Assembly: GCA_963803085.1 (NCBI GenBank)
Contig: CAWDLE010000010.1
Location: 248,001-312,000, forward strand
Source of the DNA: JACVRW01 sp963803085
Lineage (GTDB): Bacteria; Actinomycetota; Thermoleophilia; Solirubrobacterales; Thermoleophilaceae
Length of the DNA: 64,000 bases
Reading direction: 5' to 3'
In this document: piece by piece, positions 1-7,760 of the stretch
Numbering within the stretch: position 1 is the stretch's first letter
How the letters are laid out: the number at the start of each line of letters is the position of its first letter
Position numbers and translations under genes: made by a program
Notes under the pieces: generated by a model
What the model saw: the letters and a program-made list of their open reading frames with translations, nothing else
Told to the model about the DNA's origin: nothing
The model's database searches: none

Positions 1-56
1 CCCCAGTGCTGCATGAGTTCGGGGCGCCCTTGCGGCTCGAGCCCGCCGACCTGTAG
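1..56 (+). CDS. 3' end of an upstream gene (partial)
   Basis: An open frame enters from the left edge and stops at TAG 54-56, reading ...PVLHEFGAPLRLEPADL. Only 17 codons are visible, so no function can be given. The string VLHEFGAPLRLE resembles the first strand of zinc alcohol dehydrogenases, but here it sits just before a stop, so it is either a C-terminus or a fragment. Confidence 0.35.
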   Translation, partial: PVLHEFGAPLRLEPADL

Positions 57-65
57 CGTCGGGTC

Positions 66-563
66 ATGTTGGACGAGCAGTCCGCGCGCGAGTTCGCCGA
101 ACGCTACGCGGACGCCTGGAACTCGCACGATGCCGAGCGGATCGAGCCGCTGGTGACCTCGGACGTCGTTTGGCTCGACCCGGCCCTGCCCGAACCGGCG
201 CGAGGGGTGAACGAGGTCAAGGACTTCATGCGGCGCTCGTGGGTCGCCTTTCCGGATCTCCGCTTCACCTCCGGGCCGATGTGGCTCGAGCCGCACGGGG
301 AGTCGCTCACCTGGTCGTGGCGGATGCAGGGCACGCACGACGGCATGATCGACCCGCCCGGCTTCGCCGCGACCGGCAAGCAGATCGACATCGACGGCAT
401 CGATGTGTGGGACTTCGCGCAGGGACGCATCGAGCGCTACCGCGCCTACTACGACATGGCCGCGCTGGCGCGGCAGATCGGCGCGATGCCACCGCCGGGC
501 AGCACCGGCGAGCGCGTTGGAGTCCTGCTCCAGCGCACCCAGGCGCGCTTCGCTCGCCGCTGA
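66..563 (+). CDS. SnoaL-like / NTF2-fold protein
   Basis: A 165-residue protein with the layout of the SnoaL-like polyketide cyclase/NTF2 superfamily. An N-terminal helix pair (AREFAERYADAWNSHD) is followed by a strand with VVWLDP and by the central F-P-D-L-R-F segment. A C-terminal DVWDFAQGRIERYRAYYD strand matches the usual 'grIvryr.yyD' ending. Members are small alpha+beta barrels that bind or isomerise hydrophobic small molecules; many have no known substrate. There is no signal peptide, so it should be cytoplasmic. The ATG lies 9 nt after the stop of the preceding partial gene, so the two may be co-transcribed. The family is well supported; the substrate is unknown. Confidence 0.8.
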   Translation: MLDEQSAREFAERYADAWNSHDAERIEPLVTSDVVWLDPALPEPARGVNEVKDFMRRSWVAFPDLRFTSGPMWLEPHGESLTWSWRMQGTHDGMIDPPGFAATGKQIDIDGIDVWDFAQGRIERYRAYYDMAALARQIGAMPPPGSTGERVGVLLQRTQARFARR

Positions 564-586
564 GCGGCCTAACCTTAGGCGTCGCC

Positions 587-675
587 GGAGGGGTGGCAGA
601 GCGGTTGAATGCACCGGCCTTGAAAGCCGGCGGAGGCCGTCAGGTCTCTCGTGGGTTCGAATCCCACCCCCTCCG
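587..675 (+). tRNA. tRNA-Ser(TGA)
   Basis: An 89-nt class II tRNA. The acceptor stem GGAGGGG (587-593) pairs with CCCCTCC (668-674), with discriminator G at 675. The anticodon stem CCGGC/GCCGG encloses the loop CTTGAAA, giving anticodon TGA (reads UCA). A long variable arm and a T-arm with GGTTCGAATCC follow. CCA is not encoded. It stands alone, 23 nt after the SnoaL-like gene. Confidence 0.95.
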
Positions 676-729
676 CCTCACGCCTCGCGCCCGGCAACCG
701 ATGCCGTCAGTACGCTGGTCACCGTCGCC

Positions 730-2010
730 GTGATCGAGCCCGAACAGCTCGCCGACGCTCTCGAGCGTCTGGATCCAAGGGAGAGGGAGCTGCTTGCCCT
801 CTCGCTGCGCAGGCGCGTGCCCGACGACGCGCTCGCGCGCGTGTACGACGTGGACTCGCAGGAGGTTGCTCGGCGACGTGCGGGGGCGATCGAGCGGCTC
901 GCCGACGAGCTGGGTGCCCAGCGCGGCGAGGACCTCGGCGCGGTGCTGCAGGCGCTCCTCGACGAGGGCGCATGGAGCGCAGCGGAGGGGGCCGAGGGGG
1001 GTCATGCCCTTTCAATCGCGGACACTGAGATCTTCCCCGAGGGCGACTCCGCCGCCACTCCGGTCGAGGAGCCTGAGGCGCCCGAATCCGAGTCCACCAA
1101 CGGCAACCCGCCCGTGGTCCCCGTTGCGAGCGAGCCGGTGCTCGAGATGCTCGCCGCGCGCGAGGGCGTTCGCGGCCCGGGGGGCGGGACGGCGGCCGCT
1201 GCCCCCAGCAAGCGGCGGCGAGTGCCCTACCTCATCATCCTGGCGAGCTTCGTGGCCGCCGTGCTCGGCGGCGCTGCCGCACTGATCGGATCGTCCGAGT
1301 GGGGCGACAACGCGGGCGCTGACACCCTCCGAGGCTCTGGCGACGGCACGAGGCACTTCGTTCCGCAGCTCGGTGGACCGCTCGAGGCGCCCTTCCCCTC
1401 GGAGCCGCAGTCGATCTCCTGCTACTCGACTGCGACGCTCACCCGCCCGGTGACCCTCTACAGGGAGCCCGGCGGGCGCCCGCGGATCCACCTCTCCAAA
1501 CGCACCGAATGGGGCTCGACCCGGGTGCTCGGAGTGGTGCTTCGCCGCGGTGACTGGGTGGCCGTGCAGGCCCCGGAGCTCGACAACGGCGAGCTGGCCT
1601 GGCTCGCGACCGACCGAGCACGGCTCGACTGCGTGGCATGGTCCGTCCACGCGGATCTCTCGCGCCGGATGCTCTCCGTGCGCCACGACGGGAGAGTCGT
1701 CCGCACGTTCAAGATCGCCATCGGCCGGCCAGGGAACCCCACTCCGGTGGGCCGCTTCGCGGTCACCGACAAGCTGCGCGTGACTGACCCGGGATCGCCC
1801 TACGGTTGCTGTGTCCTCGCGCTCACAGGCCATCAGAACCGGCTGCCGCCGGGCTGGCCGGGAGGCGATCGACTCGCCATCCACGCCACCAAGGAGCTGT
1901 CGAGCATCGGGAAGCCGGCGAGCCTCGGGTGCCTGCGCATCACGTCTGTCCAGGCGCGCTGGCTCATCAAGGCGATCCCGGCCGGGTCGCCGGTCTTCGT
2001 GCGGGCCTGA
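730..2010 (+). CDS. Membrane-anchored L,D-transpeptidase (YkuD) with HTH-like cytoplasmic domain
   Basis: About 426 residues from GTG 730, the first plausible start after the tRNA. Residues 1-60 (LERLDPRERELLALSLRRR ... ALARVYDVDSQEVARRRAGA) look like a sigma-70 region-4 or related helix-turn-helix. An acidic linker and a basic patch SKRRR follow, then one membrane helix (YLIILASFVAAVLGGAAALI). The exported part ends in a YkuD domain with the catalytic pattern HATKEL...SLGCLR, the His and Cys of L,D-transpeptidases that make 3-3 peptidoglycan cross-links. An SH3-like segment (VTLYREPGG...WVAVQAPE) lies before it. Joining an HTH-like head to an outside YkuD domain is unusual in general; whether the head binds DNA cannot be seen. 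Confidence 0.8.
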   Translation: MIEPEQLADALERLDPRERELLALSLRRRVPDDALARVYDVDSQEVARRRAGAIERLADELGAQRGEDLGAVLQALLDEGAWSAAEGAEGGHALSIADTEIFPEGDSAATPVEEPEAPESESTNGNPPVVPVASEPVLEMLAAREGVRGPGGGTAAAAPSKRRRVPYLIILASFVAAVLGGAAALIGSSEWGDNAGADTLRGSGDGTRHFVPQLGGPLEAPFPSEPQSISCYSTATLTRPVTLYREPGGRPRIHLSKRTEWGSTRVLGVVLRRGDWVAVQAPELDNGELAWLATDRARLDCVAWSVHADLSRRMLSVRHDGRVVRTFKIAIGRPGNPTPVGRFAVTDKLRVTDPGSPYGCCVLALTGHQNRLPPGWPGGDRLAIHATKELSSIGKPASLGCLRITSVQARWLIKAIPAGSPVFVRA

Positions 2011-2049
2011 TCTCACGGACGGCCTGTCCGGCGCGTTTCTTTGTCAGAC

Positions 2050-2511
2050 ATGAAGCTGCCGCCCTTCCAAACCCTGCTCGAGGAGCACCGCACCGACGTC
2101 TATCGCTTCCTGGTCGCCACGGTCGGACCCTCCGACGCGGACGACTGCTTTCAGGAGACCTGGATCTCGGCGCTGCGGGCCTATCCGAAGCTGCGCCGTA
2201 GCGACAACCTGCGCGCCTGGCTGTTCAGGATCGCGCAGAACAAGTCGATCGACGCGCACCGCGCGCGCGGCCGGCGGGCCGTGCCTGTGGCGGCCGTGCC
2301 GGAGCGCCCCACCTATTCAACGTCGGACGCCGATCCGGAGCTCTGGGAACGCGTCCGCGATCTACCCACCAAGCAACGCACAGCCGTGTTCTGCCGCTCG
2401 GTGCTCGGGATGCCGTACGACGAGTTGGCAGTGCTGCTCGAGAGCAGCGAGGACGCGGCACGCCGCAACGTCCACGAGGGACTGAAGCGGCTCAAGGAGG
2501 AGTTGAGCTGA
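2050..2511 (+). CDS. ECF-type RNA polymerase sigma factor
   Basis: A 153-residue sigma factor with region 2 (VYRFLVATVGPSDADDCFQETWISALRAYP, then LRAWLFRIAQNKSIDAHRARGRR) and region 4 (LPTKQRTAVFCRSVLGMPYDELAVLLE, ending with the helix DAARRNVHEGLKRLKEEL). Region 3 is missing, as in ECF factors. An in-frame TTG at 2041 would add three residues; ATG 2050 is preferred, although neither has a clear Shine-Dalgarno. Its stop TGA shares a base with the ATG of the alkyltransferase gene (2511), so the two are translationally coupled. No anti-sigma gene is adjacent, and the alkyltransferase occupies the position where one is normally found. Confidence 0.85.
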   Translation: MKLPPFQTLLEEHRTDVYRFLVATVGPSDADDCFQETWISALRAYPKLRRSDNLRAWLFRIAQNKSIDAHRARGRRAVPVAAVPERPTYSTSDADPELWERVRDLPTKQRTAVFCRSVLGMPYDELAVLLESSEDAARRNVHEGLKRLKEELS

Positions 2512-3110
2512 TGAACGACATCGAGATGACACTGAAGAACGCCGCCCTCGACCTGCCGACCGATACGCCGGAGCTGACCGGCCGCGCCGAGGCGGAGGGC
2601 CTGATCGACGTGGCATACACGTCGGTGGACTCGCCGCTCGGGCCACTGGTGGTCGCGGCAACTCCGAAGGGGCTCGTGCGCGTTTCGTACACGGAGTTCC
2701 GCGGGGAGGACGAGGTGCTCGAGGAGTTGGCACGGCGCGTGTCGCCGCGGGTGCTCGAGGCGCCCGCCCGGCTCGACCCGGTGCGCCGCGAGTTGGACGA
2801 GTACTTCGAGGGCCGCCGCCAGGACTTCGAGGTGCCGATCGACTGGTCCTACCTGGCGGGCTTCACGCGCGAGGTCCTGCGAGCCACGGCCCGTATCGGC
2901 TTCGGCGACGTCTCGTCCTACGCCGGCGTGGCGGCCGAGGCGGGCAGCCCTCGCGCGGTCCGCGCAGCGGGCAACGCGCTGGGCGCGAACCCTATGCCGG
3001 TGGTGGTGCCATGCCACCGCGTGCTGCGCAGCGGGGGCAAGCTCGGCGGATACACCGGCGGACTCGAAAGGAAGGAATTCCTGCTCCGCTTGGAGGGTGC
3101 GCTGCTTTAG
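2511..3110 (+). CDS. ogt: Methylated-DNA--protein-cysteine S-methyltransferase (Ogt type) with N-terminal extension
   Basis: 199 residues. The C-terminal half is the Ogt/AGT domain: helix-turn-helix part VSSYAGVAAEAGSPRAVRAAG, then the acceptor motif PCHRV with Cys168, followed by GGYTGGLERKEFLL. It removes O6-alkyl groups from guanine by irreversible transfer to Cys168. The first 30 residues (MNDIEMTLKNAALDLPTDTP...) are not part of Ogt and are helical and acidic. Because the gene overlaps an ECF sigma gene, this head could be a sigma-contact segment, which is inference. Such an arrangement would couple alkylation damage to sigma activity, much as Ada couples repair and transcription in enteric bacteria. 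Confidence 0.88.
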   Translation: MNDIEMTLKNAALDLPTDTPELTGRAEAEGLIDVAYTSVDSPLGPLVVAATPKGLVRVSYTEFRGEDEVLEELARRVSPRVLEAPARLDPVRRELDEYFEGRRQDFEVPIDWSYLAGFTREVLRATARIGFGDVSSYAGVAAEAGSPRAVRAAGNALGANPMPVVVPCHRVLRSGGKLGGYTGGLERKEFLLRLEGALL

Positions 3111-3123
3111 CATCGAGCCCTTC

Positions 3124-3213
3124 GGAGAGGTGGCCGAGTGGCTGAAGGCACTCGCCTGCTAAGCGAGTATGGGGGGAAACCTCCATCGAGGGTTCGAATC
3201 CCTCCCTCTCCGC
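3124..3213 (+). tRNA. tRNA-Ser(GCT)
   Basis: A 90-nt class II tRNA. Acceptor GGAGAGG (3124-3130) pairs with CCTCTCC (3206-3212), discriminator G 3213. Anticodon stem CTCGC/GCGAG encloses CTGCTAA, giving anticodon GCT (reads AGC/AGU). The variable arm forms a hairpin (TATGGGGGGAAACCTCCAT) and the T-loop is TTCGAAT. CCA is not encoded. Confidence 0.95.
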
Positions 3214-3230
3214 TGGCCGTCGCTGCTTCC

Positions 3231-4781
3231 CTAGCGCACTGACGCCGCGGCTATCTCCCCGCACTCGGCGGCCCTGCAGCGTGCGAGGTCGCCGAGTATG
3301 CGTCGCAGAGTGCGCACGCGTTGGCGCAGATTCGGGTCGCTCACGACCGAGTTGAGCTCGTACGGGTCGTGCCTCAGGTCGTACAGCTCGCGCTGCCCGC
3401 CCTGGTAGTCCACGTACAGCCAGCGCGTGGTGCGCACCGCCCGCCAGGCCGGCACGCGCGGCTGCTGGCCCTTCGCGCCGCCCTCCTGAGTGTTGCCCCC
3501 ACCGCGCGCGCCCTGGCCGGTCGTCTCGTGAAGCAGGGGCCGGAGGCTGCGCAACCCAGGGTCGCGCGCGAAGGGCAGGAACGAGCGCCCGTCCATCGCG
3601 AGTCCGGCCCTCGCGCGGGCGGCCTGCACGATCGAGGGTGCCATGTCGATGTTCCCCACCAGCGCCTTCGTCCTGCGGCCGGACGGGATCCCGGGGCCGC
3701 GGATGAGCAGCGGAACCTGGGTGGACGGGTCGTACGGCATCATCTTGCCCTGCGGAATCCGGTGCTCCCCCTGCATGTAGCCGTGATCCGAGGTGAAGAT
3801 CACGTACGTGTTATCGAGCTCGCCCGTGCGGCGGAGCTCGTTGATCACGTTCTCCACCGCGTCGTCGACGGCGAGCAGCGACTCGTGGCGCTCCCGCATG
3901 CGCTTCAGGATCGCCGCCTCTCGCTTCGGAGTGAGCCTCCGATTCCAGCGCCCGATGAACCACGGCTTATCAGACAGGTCCGGCTCTCCGTAGTTCGGCG
4001 ATTTGTGGAGCGCCGCGTTTGCGTAGCGCCCTCGGTGGCGCGGCGCCGGGCGCACCAGCTTGCCCGTGATCTGCTGGGTGTGGCCGGACTCGTGGTGGGG
4101 GGCGAGGAACCCGACCGAGAGGAAGAATGGGGCGTCGTCGCGCGCATGGCGCCGGACGAAGTCGACGGCCTTCCCAGCGAGCACGTCGGTCTGGTAGTAG
4201 CGCGGGATCTCTCGGCGCACGTTCCCGTACGTGTGCCTTTCCCCGTTCTCGAGCATCGAGTAGCCCCACATCCGGTAGGTGGAGTGGTCGATGAGCCCGT
4301 ACCACTCGGTCCAGCCGCGCGGGACGTCCGGCGGCAACCGATCCTTGCCGTAGCCGTTGAGGAACTTCCCCATGTGTGCGGTCGTGTAACCGGCTCGCTC
4401 CAGCCACACCGGGAGGTACTCCTTCTGCTTCAGGGCCGTGTAGCCGCCGTGCGCGCCGCCGCTGCGGCATTTCTTATAGAGGCAGAGCACGCCGTTGTTG
4501 TGCGCGTACTGGCCCGTGAAGAACGTCGCGCGCGACGGGCAGCACACCGGATACGACACATACGAGCGGGTGAAGGTGACGCCCGCCTTCCCGATCAGCC
4601 GTCGCGTCTTCGGCAGCGGGCCCATGTCGTCGTAGCGCTGGTCGTCGGTCATCAGCAGCACAACGTTCGGGCCACCGGGCGCAGCTCCGGGGCTCGCCTC
4701 CTGGGCGGGCGCGCCGCCGGCGGGGAGCAGGCTCGCGCCGAGGGCCGCAAGCGCGACCACGCCGGCGAGGGCAGCTCTCAT
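3231..4781 (-). CDS. Secreted type I sulfatase
   Basis: 516 residues starting at ATG 4781, with a signal peptide ending near GGAPAQEA. The fold starts with the metal motif NVVLLMTDDQR (Asp46/Asp47). The formylglycine signature follows as C80-C-P-S-R84, within the family pattern C-x-P-x-R; Cys80 is the residue converted to formylglycine. Further sulfatase landmarks are HMGKFLNGYG, FLAPHHESGH, and FTSDHGYMQGEHRIPQGK near the second metal site. The closest general class is N-acetylglucosamine-6-sulfatase/arylsulfatase A-like, acting outside the cell on sulfate esters. Its ATG overlaps by 4 bp the stop of the beta-propeller gene upstream, so the two form an operon. Substrate unknown. Confidence 0.88.
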   Translation of the reverse strand: MRAALAGVVALAALGASLLPAGGAPAQEASPGAAPGGPNVVLLMTDDQRYDDMGPLPKTRRLIGKAGVTFTRSYVSYPVCCPSRATFFTGQYAHNNGVLCLYKKCRSGGAHGGYTALKQKEYLPVWLERAGYTTAHMGKFLNGYGKDRLPPDVPRGWTEWYGLIDHSTYRMWGYSMLENGERHTYGNVRREIPRYYQTDVLAGKAVDFVRRHARDDAPFFLSVGFLAPHHESGHTQQITGKLVRPAPRHRGRYANAALHKSPNYGEPDLSDKPWFIGRWNRRLTPKREAAILKRMRERHESLLAVDDAVENVINELRRTGELDNTYVIFTSDHGYMQGEHRIPQGKMMPYDPSTQVPLLIRGPGIPSGRRTKALVGNIDMAPSIVQAARARAGLAMDGRSFLPFARDPGLRSLRPLLHETTGQGARGGGNTQEGGAKGQQPRVPAWRAVRTTRWLYVDYQGGQRELYDLRHDPYELNSVVSDPNLRQRVRTLRRILGDLARCRAAECGEIAAASVR

Positions 4782-6217
4782 CCTCCAAGCCTCCGGAAGA
4801 TCGCAACCGCTCCCAGGTACACGTCCTCCGATGCCACGTAGACGTTGCGGCCGTCAGGGCTCACGGCCACGGCCACGGCCACGGTGAGTCCACGCCCGTC
4901 CGGACAGCCCCCGAAGCCGGCGCGAATGAAACAGCCGAACCTTCCGGGCAGCTGCGCGAGCGTGCCCGTCGCGCGGTCGCGCGCGATCGCGCCCAGCATG
5001 TTGACCTTCGACGAGACGTTGTAGACGTTTCGCCCATCCGGGCTCACAGCCACGCTCCAGACCTCATCGAGCGCGCGGCCGACGCCGCAGCGCCCGCCGC
5101 CGCCCTCCTGGCTGAGGCAGCCCGCGCGGCCCGACGGCTGGGTGAGCGCGCCGGTGGCACGGTTTCGGCTGAGGACCGCTATCCCATCGGCAATCGATGA
5201 CGCGGTGTAGACGTTGCGACCGTCGGCGGTTATGGCGAGGTCCACCGGGCCCCTGAGCGTGCGTCCAGGCGCGCATCCCTCGGCCGCCCCTCGTGCGATG
5301 CAGCCGTCCGCGCCCTCCGCCTGCGAGAGCCCGTCGGGGCCGCTCGCCAGGACGGCGACCGCATCGCTGCGCATGCCGGCAACGAGCACGTAGCGGCTGT
5401 CAGGGCTCACGGCTACCTCCTCGGGCGAGCCGATTCCCCTCGCGCTGGCGCACTCGAAGCCTCCCCGGTGCGTCACGCAGCCCGCGGCACCGTCGGCCTG
5501 CGTGAGACTGCCGTCGCTGGCGCGGGCCAGGATCGCGACGCCGCTCGGGAAGCGCCGCCCGGCCACGTACACGCGCTCGCCGTCTGGGCTCACAACGACG
5601 CTCGTCGGCTCGTTCAGTGCACGGCCCACCAGGCAGTCGTCGCCCGGACGCGCGCTGATGCAGCCCTTCACTCCGGGGGCCTGGCGGAGGGCACCGGTAC
5701 GCCGGTTGCGCGAGAAGGTGGTCACGGCATCGCTGGCCGCGGACGCCACGTAGACATTGCGCCCGTCGGGGCTCACCGCCAGCGCTATCGGGCCGCCGAG
5801 CGCTCGTCCCACGGTGCACCCGCCCGAGCGATTGCGATGATGGATGCAGCCACGCCGGCCAGGCAGCTGCTCAAGGAGGCCGGTGCGCCGGTTCCGCGAA
5901 AACGCCGCCACGGCGTGGCTGTTGTACGCCGCCACGTACACGTGCCGCCCGTCGGGGCTGACGGCGATGTCCTCGGGGCTCGTGAGCGCCCGGCCGCGCG
6001 CGCAGCGATTGATCGCCTTCTTGTGGATGCAGCCCGCCTGGCCCGTCGGCTGCACGAGCCGGCCCGTCGGGGCGGCGGCGGCCTGGCTGGTGGGGTCGGA
6101 GCCGCCGGCCGGAGACGCGATTAGGCCGAAGAGCGCCAGTAGCGCCAAGATCAGCGTTACCAGCCAGCGACCGGGGGGTGCGGGGGCAGGTGGTTCCAGT
6201 GGGAACCTCCCGGGCAC
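4778..6217 (-). CDS. Secreted seven-bladed beta-propeller with paired cysteines in each blade
   Basis: 479 residues with an N-terminal membrane/signal helix (WLVTLILALLALFGLIASP). After it come seven repeats of about 60 residues. Each has a G-C-[IVLF] ... C loop, then a strand set such as SPDGRNVYVAS, then FSRNRRTG. The second cysteine lies 8-13 residues after the first in every repeat, which suggests one disulfide per blade. The SPDG..VYV signature is that of YVTN/lactonase-like propellers. The gene is first in a two-gene operon with the sulfatase (4-bp overlap), so the propeller may bind or display the sulfatase or its polymer substrate; this is inference. No catalytic residues for lactonase were identified. 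Confidence 0.8.
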   Translation of the reverse strand: MPGRFPLEPPAPAPPGRWLVTLILALLALFGLIASPAGGSDPTSQAAAAPTGRLVQPTGQAGCIHKKAINRCARGRALTSPEDIAVSPDGRHVYVAAYNSHAVAAFSRNRRTGLLEQLPGRRGCIHHRNRSGGCTVGRALGGPIALAVSPDGRNVYVASAASDAVTTFSRNRRTGALRQAPGVKGCISARPGDDCLVGRALNEPTSVVVSPDGERVYVAGRRFPSGVAILARASDGSLTQADGAAGCVTHRGGFECASARGIGSPEEVAVSPDSRYVLVAGMRSDAVAVLASGPDGLSQAEGADGCIARGAAEGCAPGRTLRGPVDLAITADGRNVYTASSIADGIAVLSRNRATGALTQPSGRAGCLSQEGGGGRCGVGRALDEVWSVAVSPDGRNVYNVSSKVNMLGAIARDRATGTLAQLPGRFGCFIRAGFGGCPDGRGLTVAVAVAVSPDGRNVYVASEDVYLGAVAIFRRLGG

Positions 6218-6226
6218 TCTACGCCT

Positions 6227-6393
6227 CTACAGAACGCTGTGCAAAAGTCCGACGAGCGCCTCCGGGTTGTCCTCCGGTATGAAGGTGCGGGAGTCGCTGA
6301 CGAGCTCGAAGCGGCCCTGTGGCAAGAGCTCTGCCAAGCGGCGGCCGTGCTCGCGCGGGAAGAACTTGTCGTCGGCGGAACCTCGGAGGGCAG
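6227..6393 (-). pseudogene. C-terminal fragment of an alpha/beta hydrolase
   Basis: Starting 3 nt after the stop of the LLM oxidoreductase gene, the minus strand reads DPALRGSADDKFFPREHG, then RRLAELLPQGRFELVSDSR and TFIPEDNPEAL. This matches the last 50 residues of an alpha/beta hydrolase, where the segment with D-x-F-F-P-R-E carries the acid of the triad. Nothing of the N-terminal three quarters, including the nucleophile elbow, is present. It looks like the remnant left when another gene was deleted or replaced here. Confidence 0.6.
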
Positions 6394-6395
6394 GG

Positions 6396-7442
6396 TCAAG
6401 CGGCGGAGGCGGCGCGGCGCTCCAGTTCGGTGCGCACGGCCGGCACGACCTCCGTGCCGAGCAGCTCGATCGCGCGCATCGCGTTCGGGTGCGGCAGGTG
6501 GCCGACGCTGATCTGCGCAAGGAAGCGCTGGTGGCCGAACAGCTCGTGCTGGAAGAGGATCTTCTCCACGACCTCCTGCGGGCTGCCGACAACAAGCGCG
6601 CCGCGCAGCGAGCGCAGCTCGTCGAACTGCTGGCGCGTCATGGGCGACCATCCCCGCTCGCGCCCGATGCGGTTCATCATCCCGGCGTAGGCGGGGAAGA
6701 ACTCGTCGGCCGCGCGCTGCGAGCTGTCCGCCACATAGGTGTGCGAGTTGATGCCCACCGGGAGCCCGGGGTGCCCGGCATCGGCCGCGGCCTGGCGAAA
6801 GAGGTCCACGAGCGGCACGAAGCGCTCGGGCGCCCCGCCGATGATCGCGAGGGCGAGCGGGAGCCCGAGCGACGCCGCCCGCACGATCGAGTTCGGCGTG
6901 CCTCCAACGGCCAGCCAGATCGGGAGCGGGTCCTGCACCGGCCGCGGGTAGACGCCGGACTCGTGCAGCGGCGGGCGGTGCTCGCCCGACCAGGTCACCG
7001 TCTCCGACTCGCGCAGCTTCAGGAGCAGCTCGAGCTTCTCGGCGAAGAGCTCGTCGTAGTCGTCGAGGTCGTAGCCGAAGAGCGGGAACGACTCGATGAA
7101 CGAGCCACGGCCCGCCATGATCTCGGCGCGCCCGCCGGAGAGAAGGTCGACGGTGGCGAAGTCCTGGAAGACCCGCACCGGGTCATCCGAGCTGAGCACC
7201 GTGACCGCGCTCGACAGCCGGATGCGCTCGGTTCGGACGGCCGCGGCGCCCAGGATCACGGCCGGCGAGGAGACCACGAAGTCCGGCCGGTGGTGCTCCC
7301 CGACGCCGAACACGTCCAGGCCGACCTGATCCGCGAGCTCGATCTCCTCCATCAGATCTCGCACGCGCGCATGCGGCGTGATGGCCTGCCCGGTCCGCGG
7401 ATCCGGGCTCAGCTCGGCGAACGTGTAGAGCCCAATCTCCAT
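6396..7442 (-). CDS. LLM-class flavin-dependent oxidoreductase
   Basis: 348 residues of the bacterial luciferase-like (LLM) family, a TIM barrel that uses FMN or F420. Landmarks are the N-terminal IGLYTFAELSPDP, DVFGVGEHHRPDF near residue 50, the strand RIRLSSAVTVLSSDDP, DLLSGGRAEIMAGRGS, and PLPIWLAVGGTPNSIVRAA. It belongs to the monooxygenase-like branch found widely in actinobacteria; the substrate is unknown. The gene ends right beside a hydrolase remnant. Upstream lie only 52 nt before the tRNA-Arg gene, which reads the other way. Confidence 0.85.
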   Translation of the reverse strand: MEIGLYTFAELSPDPRTGQAITPHARVRDLMEEIELADQVGLDVFGVGEHHRPDFVVSSPAVILGAAAVRTERIRLSSAVTVLSSDDPVRVFQDFATVDLLSGGRAEIMAGRGSFIESFPLFGYDLDDYDELFAEKLELLLKLRESETVTWSGEHRPPLHESGVYPRPVQDPLPIWLAVGGTPNSIVRAASLGLPLALAIIGGAPERFVPLVDLFRQAAADAGHPGLPVGINSHTYVADSSQRAADEFFPAYAGMMNRIGRERGWSPMTRQQFDELRSLRGALVVGSPQEVVEKILFQHELFGHQRFLAQISVGHLPHPNAMRAIELLGTEVVPAVRTELERRAASAA

Positions 7443-7494
7443 GCCACCTCTGAGAGTCGCAGGTGGGCCACCGGCCGCTACCCTTGCACGCCGA

Positions 7495-7570
<76 letters not shown>

Positions 7571-7760
7571 CACCCCTTCGTGTGACGGCGCCGCCCCGCC
7601 GGACGACGTACCGACCGCCGTGGAGCCTGAGCGTGAGGCGGCCGTTGATCCACGGCGACCGCTGAGTCATGAAGCCCTCATCGCCGCCCTCGCTCGAGTG
7701 CGGCTACCGCTTTCATGGAGCCGCCTTGACAATTCGGTTCGCCACGGCCGCCATCTGCCG

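Noticed and set aside
3321..4841. Long plus-strand frame opposite the sulfatase
   Set aside because: It is the antisense shadow of a gene with clear sulfatase motifs; its translation is arginine- and valine-rich without any family features.
4861..4885. GGCCAC tandem repeat as a regulatory microsatellite
   Set aside because: It lies inside the propeller gene and simply encodes alternating Val-Ala in a beta strand.
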